Assembly: GCF_002868715.1 (NCBI RefSeq)
Contig: NZ_PKLZ01000008.1
Location: 496,001-560,000, forward strand
Source: Kineobactrum sediminis
GTDB lineage: Bacteria; Pseudomonadota; Gammaproteobacteria; Pseudomonadales; Halieaceae
Direction: 5' to 3'
Length of the DNA: 64,000 nt
Part shown: positions 19,021-31,292 of the stretch, piece by piece
Layout of the letters: each line of letters starts with the position of its first letter
Position numbering within the stretch: position 1 is the stretch's first letter
Made by a program: the position numbers and the translations under genes
The notes under the pieces: generated by a model
Told to the model about the DNA's origin: nothing
Database searches by the model: none
The model's input: the letters and a program-made list of their open reading frames with translations, nothing else

Positions 19021-20433
19021 TCAGTCGGTCAGTATTGTCAGGCGAATCAGCGGGCTGCCCGACACCTCTGCGGAAGATGGATCTCTCGCAATCACCGTGT
19101 AATTGACGCCACCACCAAGCGCAATCGGACCATTGCTGTCAAAGGCGACAACCGACTTGTCGCCAGTAGCGGTAACCGTGACCCAGTATTCACCGGGTGT
19201 GACGGGCAGCTGTCCGGTAGTGTCGGCATAGGCCAGGTTCTCTATCGCCGGCTCGGCGTCGGCGATGACACCATCCGCGGTGAGATAGACATCAACGGGG
19301 ATCTCACCCGCAACAATGGATGATCCGTGTATTACCTCTACTTTCGCCTCCGAGGCAACACTGCGCCGATCATCGACTGTCACCAGTGCCTGAACCGAGT
19401 TTTCCGCAAACGAACCTATCGCCAGAACGGTATAGCTCTGTGTCTCTACAAGAGTCAGGTCTGTATCAATTGGCGCAATGCTGTTGTCTGCACTCGCGGC
19501 AACCACGACATTGTAGGTACCTTCCTGCACCTGGATATCGTCGTAATTACTCGCTACGGGAAAGGGTACTGTCTCCAGCACGGCGGTATCATCTACCAGA
19601 ACATCAACAGCCGGGGTGTCTGCCGAATTGTGCACCACACGCACCTCAACCCCCATTGTGGGATCAACCACTTCGGTTGCACCTTCGGCATCCACCGCCA
19701 GCAGGTTGACCGGGTTGGTGCCCACTTTGTAGGTGTTGTTGACTGCCAGCACCAGCAGCTCGGTTCCAGCCGTGAAACTTAGTGTTCCACTGTCGTACAC
19801 CACAGCATCACTGCCATCGCCGGTAATGCGGACCCGATAATCGGTATCCGGTTCCAGTGCAAGGGGGCCGAGGGCGTCACCAAAAGCTGCATCAAGTGGG
19901 TCCACCGAAGACAGTGCATCTTCCGGTGCCGTTACATAGATATCAACCTCGGCCGCGGCGGGTGCAGCATGCATCACTGATAAACGAACATCCGTGATAT
20001 CACTTTCTATTGCTACCGGTTCCAGTATTTTTGCCTTGATATTCAGGTCGCCATTGGCGTCAAACAAGGTGTCATAGGCGACCACATCCGTCCTGATCCC
20101 TTCTTCCAGATCGAGATCGACCGGGCCAATCACCGACACCTCGGAACCATCAGGTAGTAATCCCCTCACCTCTATTTCAAATGAACCCGGCTCATCAAAC
20201 ACGATCAGGCCGGAACTTTGCCTGAAGGCCACGTCATCCAGCGCCAGTTCACCATCAACGTATACATTCACATTGGGAGCGTCGGGGGCAGCATGGGTAA
20301 TCCTTAGCTCAGCGGGTTCAATGACGGGGGGCGGCGGGATAACATCAGGGACGTCAAAGTTATCATCGCTATCACTGCAAGCAGACAAGACCAGCACAGC
20401 CGCCGAAGCAGCCAGAAAATTACGCATTTTCAT
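19021..20433 (-). CDS. DUF4397 repeat lipoprotein
   Basis: This 470-residue protein begins with a lipoprotein signal (LAASAAVLVLSAC, acylated Cys19), then an Asp-rich linker. It contains four tandem beta-sandwich DUF4397 repeats, each opening with a strand such as LRITHAAPDAPNVNVYVDG, LSVMHAAPAAAEVDIYV, VRVVHNSADTPAVDVLVDD and VEVIHGSS. The acidic composition (many Asp and Glu) suits a surface or periplasmic anchored protein. The role is unknown; DUF4397 repeats are thought to be extracellular adhesive or structural modules. The sorting end of the membrane is not settled. Confidence 0.84.
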   Translation of the reverse strand: MKMRNFLAASAAVLVLSACSDSDDNFDVPDVIPPPPVIEPAELRITHAAPDAPNVNVYVDGELALDDVAFRQSSGLIVFDEPGSFEIEVRGLLPDGSEVSVIGPVDLDLEEGIRTDVVAYDTLFDANGDLNIKAKILEPVAIESDITDVRLSVMHAAPAAAEVDIYVTAPEDALSSVDPLDAAFGDALGPLALEPDTDYRVRITGDGSDAVVYDSGTLSFTAGTELLVLAVNNTYKVGTNPVNLLAVDAEGATEVVDPTMGVEVRVVHNSADTPAVDVLVDDTAVLETVPFPVASNYDDIQVQEGTYNVVVAASADNSIAPIDTDLTLVETQSYTVLAIGSFAENSVQALVTVDDRRSVASEAKVEVIHGSSIVAGEIPVDVYLTADGVIADAEPAIENLAYADTTGQLPVTPGEYWVTVTATGDKSVVAFDSNGPIALGGGVNYTVIARDPSSAEVSGSPLIRLTILTD

Positions 20434-20561
20434 GGATCGTCACCTCGTAAACAGTTTATGAGCGTATAAACTCCTACGAACAAGCTTAGACGCTGGATGC
20501 TGCGTCGATGATCTCTTTCACTAAATTTCTTAACAAAAAATGGACAGCACTGATCCGCCTG

Positions 20562-21008
20562 TCATCCCCACTGCATGACCCCCAGGGTCAGCGCCGTTAG
20601 AATCAGATAGCGCCCGGCCTTGGCCAGGGTGACAATCCACAGGAAACTCCAGAAAGGTTCTTTCATGACACCCGCTACCAGGGTCAGCGGATCACCGATA
20701 AACGGCGCCCAGCTCAGCAGCAGTGACCAGCGGCCGTAACGATGGTATCCGGCTTGCGCCCGGTTGAGGTTACGCTCGCTGACGGGAAACCAGCGCTTGT
20801 GACGCCAGCGTTCTATATAACGGCCAAGCCACCAGTTAACAGCTGAGCCCAGCACATTACCAAGCGTCGCCACGGCAACCAGAACAGCCACCGGATAGGT
20901 GCCCTGGACCAGCAGGCCGACGAGCACGGCCTCGGACTGAAAGGGGAAAAGAGTTGCAGCACCGAACGCGGAAACAAAGAGTCCGGTCAAAATGAGGAGC
21001 GTTAGCAT
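20562..21008 (-). CDS. YqaA/VTT-like small membrane protein
   Basis: The 148-residue protein has about four hydrophobic segments (residues 1-20, 30-50, 90-110, 120-140) and the DedA/VTT-type core ATLGNVLGSAVNWWLGRY together with WAPFIGDPLTLVAGV. The size matches the YqaA family, a shorter branch of the DedA/SNARE-associated superfamily linked to lipid handling. It lies 39 bp downstream of wrbA in the same direction and is probably co-transcribed. Confidence 0.8.
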   Translation of the reverse strand: MLTLLILTGLFVSAFGAATLFPFQSEAVLVGLLVQGTYPVAVLVAVATLGNVLGSAVNWWLGRYIERWRHKRWFPVSERNLNRAQAGYHRYGRWSLLLSWAPFIGDPLTLVAGVMKEPFWSFLWIVTLAKAGRYLILTALTLGVMQWG

Positions 21009-21047
21009 TCAAGAGGATCGAGTACCCGGGACAACCCGTATACCCTA

Positions 21048-21647
21048 TCAGCCAAACAGTTTCACCGCCAGCTCGGCCACAGTCTTGCCCTGAAAACGGG
21101 CGATGGACAGCTCCCGCTCATCGGGTTGCCGCGAGCCGTCGCTGCCCGCCAGAGTGGTGGCGCCATAGGGTGTACCCCCACTAACGCTTGAAATATCAAA
21201 CAGTTCGGACGCTCCGTAACCGATAGGCACAATCACCATGCCGTGATGCGCGAGCGTAACCCATGTGGTGGTGATGGTCTGTTCCTCACCACCTCCAGTA
21301 CCGGTGGAAGCGAATACGCTGGCCAGCTTGCCAAACAGCGTGCCTTTGGCCCACAGAGCACCGGTCTGGTCAAAAAAGGTGCGCATCTGCCCGCACATAT
21401 TACCAAATCGCGTTGGTGTGCCGAACAGGATGGCATCGTAATCTGCCATGTCATCCGGGCTTGCCACTTCGGCTTCCTGGTCGGTTTTGCCGCCGGCTTT
21501 TTTGAAAGCCTTTTCATCCATGGTCTCGGCAACACGCTTGATGGTGACTTCGGCGCCCGACACCTCACCGACACCTTCAGCGACGGTTTTCGCCATGGTT
21601 TCCATATGGCCGTACATTGAATAGTAAAGTACCAGAACCTTTGCCAT
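21048..21647 (-). CDS. wrbA: NAD(P)H:quinone oxidoreductase WrbA
   Basis: The 199-residue flavodoxin-like protein has the phosphate-binding loop near the N-terminus ([12 protein letters not shown]) and the WrbA-specific FMN loop [21 protein letters not shown], with the later GTGGGEEQT and PIGYG segments conserved in the family. It performs two-electron reduction of quinones and so protects against redox cycling. AAGGAG precedes the ATG at 21647 at a suitable distance; a GTG two codons upstream would be too close to it. Neighbouring katG suggests an oxidative-stress group, though a terminator separates them. Confidence 0.92.
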   Translation of the reverse strand: MAKVLVLYYSMYGHMETMAKTVAEGVGEVSGAEVTIKRVAETMDEKAFKKAGGKTDQEAEVASPDDMADYDAILFGTPTRFGNMCGQMRTFFDQTGALWAKGTLFGKLASVFASTGTGGGEEQTITTTWVTLAHHGMVIVPIGYGASELFDISSVSGGTPYGATTLAGSDGSRQPDERELSIARFQGKTVAELAVKLFG

Positions 21648-21695
21648 GCTCACATCTCCTTGTCGCGTTGCCGGTTAGCCCGACAATTGAAAGGG

Positions 21696-21742
21696 CCCGG
21701 GGCCGCTCGTTACCGGCTAAACCGGTAACGAGCGGCCCCGGG
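21696..21742 (-). terminator. 21-bp perfect hairpin after katG
   Basis: Arms 21696-21716 and 21722-21742 are perfect inverted complements around a 5-base loop. Read on the minus strand, the stem follows the katG stop by about 10 bp and is trailed by CCCTTTCAATT. It should insulate wrbA from katG transcription. Confidence 0.8.
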
Positions 21743-21751
21743 CAGTCGAGT

Positions 21752-24395
<2,644 letters not shown>

Positions 24396-26024
24396 GTGAT
24401 CAGCGCAGCAAACGTCACCATGCAATTTGGCGCCAAGCCATTGTTCGAAAATATTTCCGTCAAGTTCGGCGACGGCAACCGTTATGGCCTGATCGGCGCC
24501 AACGGCTGCGGCAAGTCGACCTTCATGAAGATCCTGGATGGCAGCCTTACGCCCAGCGCCGGCAACGTGTCAATTACGCCCAACGAGCGTATCGGCAAGC
24601 TGCACCAGGACCAGTTCGCCTTTGAGCAGTACTCGGTTATCGACACGGTGATCATGGGCCACGCCGAACTGTGGGCGGTTAAGCAGGAACGCGACCGCAT
24701 CTACGGCCTGGCGGAGATGTCCGACGAGGACGGCATGAAAGTGGCGGAGCTGGAAACCCTGTTCGCGGAGATGGACGGCTACACCGCTGAAAGCCGCGCC
24801 GGTGAGATTCTGCTGGGCGCCGGTATCGAGACCGAGCTGCACTTTGGTCCCATGAGCGAGGTGGCGCCAGGCAGGAAACTGCGGGTCTTGCTGGCCCAGG
24901 CCCTGTTCTCGGACCCGGATATCCTGCTCCTGGACGAGCCTACCAACAACCTGGATATCAACACCATCCGCTGGCTGGAAGGCATGCTCAGCGAGCGCAA
25001 GAGCACCATGGTGATCATTTCCCACGACCGCCATTTCCTCAATGCCATCTGCACCCACATGGCGGACATTGACTACGGTGAATTGCGTCTCTACCCCGGC
25101 AATTACGACGATTTCATGACCGCCTCCACCATGGCCCGGGAGCGCCTGCATTCGGAGAACGCGAAGAAATCCGCCCAGATCGCTGACCTGCAGCAGTTCG
25201 TCAGCCGCTTTTCCGCCAATGCCTCCAAGGCCAAGCAAGCCACCTCACGGGCGAAGCAGATCGACAAGATCAAGCTGGATGACATCAAGGCCTCAAGCCG
25301 GATGAGCCCTTACATCCGCTTCCGGCAGGACAAGAAACTGCATCGCCAGGCCCTGGTGCTGGAAAACCTGGGCCACGGTTTTGACGGCCAGCCACTCTTC
25401 AACGGCAGCAACCTGATCCTGGATGCCGGTACCCGACTGGCGGTCATTGGCGAGAATGGTGCCGGCAAAACCACGCTGCTGCGCTGTCTGCTCAATGAAC
25501 TACAGCCCACCACCGGCGTGGTGAAATGGGCCGAAAACGCCACCGTCGCCTACTGCCCCCAGGACAGCACTGCGGATTTTGACTGCGAGCTGAACCTGTT
25601 TGACTGGATGAGCCAGTGGCGCAGGCCCCACCACGACGACCAGATCGTGCGCGCCACCCTGGGCCGGCTGCTGTTTTCATCCGACGACTTCCTGAAAAAA
25701 GCAAAAGTCTGCTCCGGCGGTGAAAAGAATCGGCTGCTGTTCGGCAAAATGATAATGACCGACGCCAACGTGCTGATTCTGGACGAGCCCACCAACCACC
25801 TCGACATGGAGGCCATCGAGTCGCTGAACCTGGCGCTGGAGAACTACGACGGCACGCTGATTTTTGTCAGCCACGACCGCGAATTCGTCTCCTCACTGGC
25901 AACCCGGGTGATTGAGATCAAGGATCACCAGCTGGTGGACTTCAAGGGCACCTATGAGGAGTACCTGGTCGAAACCTCGGCGGAAACCCCACAGGGTCGG
26001 GGTTACGCGTCGGCAGGCGGCTGA
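24396..26024 (+). CDS. ybiT: ABC-F ATPase YbiT
   Basis: The 542-residue protein has two ABC domains in tandem: Walker [10 protein letters not shown] near residue 35 and GENGAGKTT near residue 350, with Walker [12 protein letters not shown] and [11 protein letters not shown]. The signature of the second domain is [13 protein letters not shown]; that of the first is degenerate ([13 protein letters not shown]). The inter-domain linker ([20 protein letters not shown]) is typical of YbiT. ABC-F proteins act on the ribosome and not in transport. I place the start at GTG 24396, since homologues begin M-I/L-x-x-x-N-V/I-T-M-Q-F-G; an ATG at 24339 would add 19 unmatched residues. Confidence 0.93.
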   Translation: MISAANVTMQFGAKPLFENISVKFGDGNRYGLIGANGCGKSTFMKILDGSLTPSAGNVSITPNERIGKLHQDQFAFEQYSVIDTVIMGHAELWAVKQERDRIYGLAEMSDEDGMKVAELETLFAEMDGYTAESRAGEILLGAGIETELHFGPMSEVAPGRKLRVLLAQALFSDPDILLLDEPTNNLDINTIRWLEGMLSERKSTMVIISHDRHFLNAICTHMADIDYGELRLYPGNYDDFMTASTMARERLHSENAKKSAQIADLQQFVSRFSANASKAKQATSRAKQIDKIKLDDIKASSRMSPYIRFRQDKKLHRQALVLENLGHGFDGQPLFNGSNLILDAGTRLAVIGENGAGKTTLLRCLLNELQPTTGVVKWAENATVAYCPQDSTADFDCELNLFDWMSQWRRPHHDDQIVRATLGRLLFSSDDFLKKAKVCSGGEKNRLLFGKMIMTDANVLILDEPTNHLDMEAIESLNLALENYDGTLIFVSHDREFVSSLATRVIEIKDHQLVDFKGTYEEYLVETSAETPQGRGYASAGG

Positions 26025-26037
26025 TAAACGCCCCCTT

Positions 26038-26802
26038 TCAGCCCTTGAGCGGGCCGCCGTTAGTCCCCAACCAGCGGGAATTGCCGATGGTGCTGGCCCA
26101 GGGTTCAAAGGCGTCGGCATCCAGCGGGTCACCCAGGTCCACACTGCGTCCCAGGAACTCGGGCGTCCACAACCAGGTTTCCGGCCTGGAGGATGGCGGC
26201 AGGCGCTCGGTAATCGGGTCCCAGGGGCTATCGCGCAGGATCAGTTCACCCTCCACTTTCAGCTTCTGCACTGTGCCGTAGTTACTGACCACATTGACCA
26301 CGTGCGGGGGGAAATCAAAACCCGGCTTGGTATAGGACGCGGCACGTGAATACTTGACCCAGAACTCGTATTCGTCAAAACGGGGGCCGTTGTCCAGCGT
26401 GTCCGTTACCTGGCCACTGAACTCGAGAAAGGTATAGCCCTGGTGGCAAACCCGGGCTCCCACCTGGTCCATCAGGCGATAATAAAGTATATCCGCCGGG
26501 TATTTGGGCTGGCCAAACTTCTCCTGGCTGATGAAGATCTCCGCTTCCTTGTCGATGGCGTAACCGAGCGCGAACTGCCCTTCCCTGCCCTTGTAGGTAC
26601 AGCTCACCGTGGTCAGCAGCCCCTGCTCGGGCTCGCCATTAACCGGCACATTGTAAACCGTCAGGGTCACTTCGGGGCGGCTGCCGGGCTCAAAACCCGG
26701 CGGCAACACTGCCGCCAGTTTCGCGGGGTCCGTCAGGTAACGGATTTTCAGCATCGGCCAGTTGTAGTGATCGCCAGGCGTGGTTGCGAGATTCTCATTC
26801 AT
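26038..26802 (-). CDS. Acetoacetate decarboxylase-fold enzyme
   Basis: The 254-residue protein has the acetoacetate decarboxylase fold. The key segment SQEKFGQPKYPAD places Lys100 in the position of the Schiff-base lysine in the E-x-x-G-x-P-K context. It is the third gene of a run with a P450 and a Rieske oxygenase on the minus strand. The family includes decarboxylases, dehydratases and aldolases, and the reaction here may act on an oxidised intermediate. Which one is not shown by the sequence. Confidence 0.8.
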   Translation of the reverse strand: MNENLATTPGDHYNWPMLKIRYLTDPAKLAAVLPPGFEPGSRPEVTLTVYNVPVNGEPEQGLLTTVSCTYKGREGQFALGYAIDKEAEIFISQEKFGQPKYPADILYYRLMDQVGARVCHQGYTFLEFSGQVTDTLDNGPRFDEYEFWVKYSRAASYTKPGFDFPPHVVNVVSNYGTVQKLKVEGELILRDSPWDPITERLPPSSRPETWLWTPEFLGRSVDLGDPLDADAFEPWASTIGNSRWLGTNGGPLKG

Positions 26803-26867
26803 AATTCTCTATCCTCTGTTATCGTTTATTGGAAAAAATCATCATGCATACCGGAGCGGGACACCGC

Positions 26868-27839
26868 TCAGGCATAGAACTGCTGGAACCACTTGCGGTA
26901 TTTTGCAATCGGGCCGTCGCCGTCGCACAGGGCGGGGTCTTCCAGATACACCTTGTGCTCCCAGATCGGAATGTCCTGCTCTACCTGGCGCACGATCTCC
27001 TGCACCGTACCGCTCGCCATCATGCTGTTGTCTTCCGACTGTTTGCGCGGCACTGAGAAGTTGAAGCGCAGCTGCACGTTCTGGTCATCGATCGGCGTTA
27101 CGGTGCCCATCATGACCACATCGAACAGGCGCGAGAAACGCTGGAAGGTAAACCCGGGGCCCACGCTTTCAGAGCGCAGGTGAACGGCGTCGTGGCTGTC
27201 GCCGCTGAGATCGACATTACCCTGCTCGTCGATACTGTGGGCCTGGGAGTCGAACTCGGTGACCCGGCGGGGGCCGCTCAGCTCAACACTGCCCTGGGGC
27301 ATGGCCGGGTTGCCGTGCACGGTAATGAAGTGCGCAAGATCCGCCGCATTCTCGCCCGTCTCCTGGATAATCGTGTTGATTTTCCACTCGTAGGTTTCCA
27401 GCGGCATCCAGTCCGGGGACTGCAGTTCGGGGACATCGTCGATTTCAAAGGCGGGAGCAACGCCCTGGGGGTGATACCAGGCCCAGATCATCTGGTTGCG
27501 CTCGAGGGTGGGGTAGCTGACGATACACTGTTTGTCCGCAACCTTCGGCGGTATGCGGTTGGCATAGGGCACCGAGGTACAGTAACCCTCGCCACTGAAT
27601 TCCCAGGCATGAAACGGACAACTGATGGCCTCGCCTTTCACCACGCCGCCATAGCCCAGGTGCGCCCCAAGATGGGGGCAGTAGGCATTAAGCACGGACA
27701 CCGCGCCGGACTCGGTGCGAAACATCACCAGTTCGCGACCGAAGTAGGTCACGGGCTTTACCTCGCCCGGCTGCAGGTTGTCGCTGTATTCGATCGCGAA
27801 CCAGCCGTAGGGAATGGGTTTCTGGTAACGTTTGTTCAT
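26868..27839 (-). CDS. Rieske-type non-heme iron oxygenase
   Basis: The 323-residue oxygenase carries the Rieske [2Fe-2S] ligands at C54-P-H56 and C74-P-F-H77 (YCPHLGAHLGYGG and SCPFHAWEF) and the mononuclear-iron His pair H170 and H175 (AADLAHFITVHGN). It resembles single-component oxygenases such as KshA and the sterol 7-desaturase group. Electrons must come from a reductase encoded elsewhere. The start at 27839 is preferred since the preceding frame overlaps the P450 gene; the P450 stops 10 bp upstream. Substrate could be a steroid or other polycyclic lipid (inference). Confidence 0.87.
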   Translation of the reverse strand: MNKRYQKPIPYGWFAIEYSDNLQPGEVKPVTYFGRELVMFRTESGAVSVLNAYCPHLGAHLGYGGVVKGEAISCPFHAWEFSGEGYCTSVPYANRIPPKVADKQCIVSYPTLERNQMIWAWYHPQGVAPAFEIDDVPELQSPDWMPLETYEWKINTIIQETGENAADLAHFITVHGNPAMPQGSVELSGPRRVTEFDSQAHSIDEQGNVDLSGDSHDAVHLRSESVGPGFTFQRFSRLFDVVMMGTVTPIDDQNVQLRFNFSVPRKQSEDNSMMASGTVQEIVRQVEQDIPIWEHKVYLEDPALCDGDGPIAKYRKWFQQFYA

Positions 27840-27849
27840 GACACCTGCC

Positions 27850-29100
27850 TCATGATTTGTCGATGTTGGTGCGTACGCGCAACTCGCGAAACACGATGGC
27901 GTTGTGATCTGAATTATCCTTTTCCGGCTCGCCATCCAGCTCCAGGTTGGGAAAGCGCCGGAACAGCTCAACCATGGTGAGATAGAGCTGGCGCTTGGCC
28001 ATGGCCGCACCAATACAGAAGCGCGGACCGTAGCCGAACAGGACATCGGGATTGAACTCGCGCTTGACGTCAAAGCGCTCCGGCTGGTCATAGTATTCCG
28101 GGTCGTGGTCCTTCAGGTGCGGCATCATCAACACCATCTGGCCCTTGCGTACCGCCTGACCCAGCACCTCCATGTCCGCGGGTGCATAGCGCGCAAAACC
28201 CATCTTGGAAGAAATTGACCAGCGCATGATCTCGCTGAAGGCGTTGGAAAAAGCCTCCGGCGACTCCAGTGCCGCGGGGATCTGCTCGGGGTGCTTGAGC
28301 AGGGAATACAGTGTCCACTGCTGGGCAACGAGGGTGGTATCTGCCCCCGCGCCAATCAGTGCCAGTACCAGGGTAATAATATCCCATTCGCCAAAGCTCT
28401 CATTTTCCGCTTCGATCTTCAGCAGCACACTGAGAAAATCATCCTCCCCCGGATTGGCCCGCCGCTCGGCGATCACCCGCTGCAGGATCTCGATGGCGCG
28501 GTTGCTGTCCTGCCGCGCCGCCTCCCGGCGCTCATCGCTGATAGTCGGATTCCAGGCCTCGGTAAAGGTGAGGATTACCTGCTTGATCTCGGGCCAGTAT
28601 TTCTCGGGCAAACCCACCATTCGACTGATGGAGATGAAGGGAATGTGGTTGGCCACCTTGTCGATATAATCAAAGCTCTCAAGGTCACCCAGCTCATCGA
28701 TCAGCTTTACCACATCGGGCGCGATGCGACGCTGGATCTCATCCACCACGTTGCGGGAGAAGGCCGGGGACACGACGCGCCGCACCAGCCGGTGATGACC
28801 GTGATCTGCCAGCAGGCTGTGGCCTATCATCGCCTTCTCGAAATTACTCCACTTGTCTTCCGGCGGCCGCGGGGGTGCAAATTCCCAGTCATAGAAATCG
28901 GAGGAGAGGTATTCATTGCGCCAGCATTCCATGATGTCCGGCATGCGGGTCATGATCCATGCCTGCCAGGGCTCGTACCAGACCAGACGTCCGCGCCGCG
29001 CCAGGGCGAGAAACTGGGGCACCGGGTTTTCGAGGTATTCCGGGGATGCCGGATCGAACAGGGCATCGATGGGTTGCTGTGATTCGGTGGCGGCCTGCAT
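27850..29100 (-). CDS. Cytochrome P450 (first of two)
   Basis: The 416-residue class I-type P450 has an oxygen-binding I-helix (LIGAGADTTLVAQQW), the ExxR motif in SEIMRW and the heme loop FGYGPRFCIGAAMAKRQL, with Cys as proximal ligand near residue 360. A Shine-Dalgarno AGGAGCAG sits before the ATG at 29100; a longer frame adds an Arg/Cys-rich leader. It heads the P450-Rieske-decarboxylase run, so it probably makes the first hydroxylation. No ferredoxin gene is nearby. Confidence 0.9.
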   Translation of the reverse strand: MQAATESQQPIDALFDPASPEYLENPVPQFLALARRGRLVWYEPWQAWIMTRMPDIMECWRNEYLSSDFYDWEFAPPRPPEDKWSNFEKAMIGHSLLADHGHHRLVRRVVSPAFSRNVVDEIQRRIAPDVVKLIDELGDLESFDYIDKVANHIPFISISRMVGLPEKYWPEIKQVILTFTEAWNPTISDERREAARQDSNRAIEILQRVIAERRANPGEDDFLSVLLKIEAENESFGEWDIITLVLALIGAGADTTLVAQQWTLYSLLKHPEQIPAALESPEAFSNAFSEIMRWSISSKMGFARYAPADMEVLGQAVRKGQMVLMMPHLKDHDPEYYDQPERFDVKREFNPDVLFGYGPRFCIGAAMAKRQLYLTMVELFRRFPNLELDGEPEKDNSDHNAIVFRELRVRTNIDKS

Positions 29101-29240
29101 GATTCTGCTCCTGTGCCTGCGACGGAGAAGAAAGTATACACATGTGCATCTTTGCAAGCCAGTCGAGCTTATCAGGAATAGTGCAGACCACTGGCGATAT
29201 TAAAGCCTGCCATCACCACCGACAGCAGGCTATCGCGAAA

Positions 29241-30518
29241 TCAGGCCTGGCTTACCGCCAGGGCCTGATCGATATCCTCCAGGATATCGTCGATGTGCTC
29301 GATACCAATGGACAGGCGAATCATTTCTTCGGAAACCCCGGCGCTGGCCAGCTCGTCGGCATTAAGCTGGCGATGCGTGGTGCTGGCGGGGTGACAGGCC
29401 AATGATTTGGCGTCGCCGATATTCACCAGGCGCAGGATCAGTTGCAGTGCATCGATGAACCTGGCACCGGCCGCCGTGCCGCCCTTGATGCCGAAGCTCA
29501 CGATACCCGATGCGCGCCCACCGAGAATGCGCCCACACACCTCGTTATAGGGGCTGTCTGGCAACGCCGCATAATTCACCCAGTTGACCGCGGGGTGGGC
29601 CTGCAGATGTGCCGCCACTTTTTCCGTATTCTCACAGTGGCGCTCCATGCGCAGCCCCAGTGTCTCCAGGCCCTGCATGATCAGGAAAGCGCTGTGTGGC
29701 GACAGCGCCGCACCGGTGTTGCGCAGGGGTACGACACGGCAGCGGCCGATGAAGGCGGCGGCGCCCAGCGCCTCGGTGTAGACCACGTCGTGATAGCTTG
29801 GGTCGGGCGTATTCAGTACCGCGAATTTCCGTTTGTCCGCCGTCCAGTCGAACCTGCCTGAATCCACAACCGCGCCACCAATGGTCGTACCGTGGCCGCC
29901 GATGTATTTGGTCAGGGAATGAATGGCGATATCGGCGCCGTGGTCAAACACGCGACACAGGAAGGGGGTAGCAACGGTGTTATCCACCATCAACGGGATA
30001 CCGTGCTCATGGGCGAGATCGGCCCAGGCGCGAATATCGACCACGTTGCCCGCGGGATTCCCGATCGATTCGCAAAAAAGCGCTTTGGTATTGTCATCGA
30101 TCAGCGCACGCGCCGCATCCAGATCGCCGGCACTAGCCATGCGCACCTCGATACCTTGCTTGGGAAAGGTGTGGGCAAACAGGTTATACGTACCACCATA
30201 CAATTGACTGGTGGACACAATGTTGTCACCCATGGCGGTAATGGTTTCGATGGCATAGCGGATGGCGGCCATACCCGACGCCACGGCCAGGGCGCCGATA
30301 CCGCCCTCCAGTGCCGTCAAACGCGCCTCGAGCACGGCGTTGGTCGGGTTCATTATGCGCGAATAAATATTCCCCGGCACAGCCAGGTTAAACAGGTCAG
30401 CGCCGTGTTGGGTGTCGTTGAATGTAAACGACGTGGTTTGATAAATCGGCGTGGTTGCGGCGTTGGTGGCGGGATCACCGTCGTAGCCTTCGTGCAGGGC
30501 AATGGTTTCCGGGCGCAT
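29241..30518 (-). CDS. metY: O-acetylhomoserine sulfhydrylase-like PLP enzyme
   Basis: The 425-residue Cys/Met-metabolism PLP enzyme opens with the family motif TNAATTPIYQTTSFTF, and the Schiff-base lysine is Lys204 in HSLTKYIGGHGTTIGG. Length and sequence match O-acetylhomoserine (thiol)-lyases, which make homocysteine from O-acetylhomoserine and sulfide. AAGGAG lies six bases before the ATG. It is separated from the P450 run by 140 bp. No recognisable SAM riboswitch is seen upstream. Confidence 0.88.
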   Translation of the reverse strand: MRPETIALHEGYDGDPATNAATTPIYQTTSFTFNDTQHGADLFNLAVPGNIYSRIMNPTNAVLEARLTALEGGIGALAVASGMAAIRYAIETITAMGDNIVSTSQLYGGTYNLFAHTFPKQGIEVRMASAGDLDAARALIDDNTKALFCESIGNPAGNVVDIRAWADLAHEHGIPLMVDNTVATPFLCRVFDHGADIAIHSLTKYIGGHGTTIGGAVVDSGRFDWTADKRKFAVLNTPDPSYHDVVYTEALGAAAFIGRCRVVPLRNTGAALSPHSAFLIMQGLETLGLRMERHCENTEKVAAHLQAHPAVNWVNYAALPDSPYNEVCGRILGGRASGIVSFGIKGGTAAGARFIDALQLILRLVNIGDAKSLACHPASTTHRQLNADELASAGVSEEMIRLSIGIEHIDDILEDIDQALAVSQA

Positions 30519-30665
30519 GAGCTCTCCTTGAATACTGCGTAATGTTGAATGAGCGTGAGCTCCATCAGAGCATTACAGCGTTGGCCTGCGGGAAAGTCAA
30601 ATTGGTATCGTTAGTGTCCCGGGTGACGAGGGGCATGAATGGAGTTCAAACGGCGGTGGCGGCTC

Positions 30666-31103
30666 CTACCCGATGCCAATAACCGAGGGATCACCGTAGT
30701 GCGCAGACCATGTTGCCTCGCGACGGACAATCCGCCAGCCCACATCGCGGCGCTCCCACCAATCCTTGTATTCGCCATTGGTGTCGAAGAACAGATGCGC
30801 CTTGTCACCAGAACCCTGGTGGCGCGCCTGGACATAACTCCTGCTCTCCGCCTTATCGCCGTCGACTTTGATGACTATGCTGCCGAGCAAATGCTGTGTG
30901 GCCGCGCAGACATCCAGATGCCGTCGGTTCAGGTCAATGAGCGTATCAAGTCCCTCCTGCTCACCTCCGCCATAATTAAAGGTGAGATCATCGGTATATA
31001 CCTCGGCCAGCCCAGCATAATCTTTGCTATCGACCGTGTGTGCAAAACGCACCAGGACCCGCGTTATATCGCGCTCATCTAGCAACTCTTGCAATGTGTC
31101 CAT
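30666..31103 (-). CDS. SnoaL-like/NTF2-fold protein
   Basis: The 145-residue protein has the SnoaL/NTF2-fold pattern: an N-terminal helix (LLDERDITRVLVRFAHTVDSKD), then VYTDDLTFNYGGG, HLLGSIVIKVDGDKAESRSYVQARH, and a final WWERRDVGWRIVRREATWS strand. Members include ketosteroid isomerase-like enzymes, polyketide cyclases and non-enzymatic proteins. The ATG at 31103 has AGAGGAAA in place. It is divergent from the second P450, with 189 bp between them, which suggests one shared control region. Confidence 0.78.
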   Translation of the reverse strand: MDTLQELLDERDITRVLVRFAHTVDSKDYAGLAEVYTDDLTFNYGGGEQEGLDTLIDLNRRHLDVCAATQHLLGSIVIKVDGDKAESRSYVQARHQGSGDKAHLFFDTNGEYKDWWERRDVGWRIVRREATWSAHYGDPSVIGIG

Positions 31104-31292
31104 GGATTTCCTCTCGCTTGTTGGCATTGGACTCGATGAACAATATTAAACGCCAGCTTGCTGTAGAAGCCACCAGGCAAAGGAAAGCCACGACAGCCCG
31201 GGGTACAAAGACTTGGTCCAGCCCGTCTCGAAACCACCGATCGGCCGGGTTATGATCGACCGGATCGATAACCCTATTGCCTGGATCCCGCC

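Noticed and set aside
27180-27980. 266-residue plus-strand frame in the Rieske/P450 region
   Set aside because: It runs antisense to two clearly assigned enzymes and has no recognisable domain.
30519-30665. SAM riboswitch before metY
   Set aside because: No conserved core of any SAM class is seen in the 147-bp leader.
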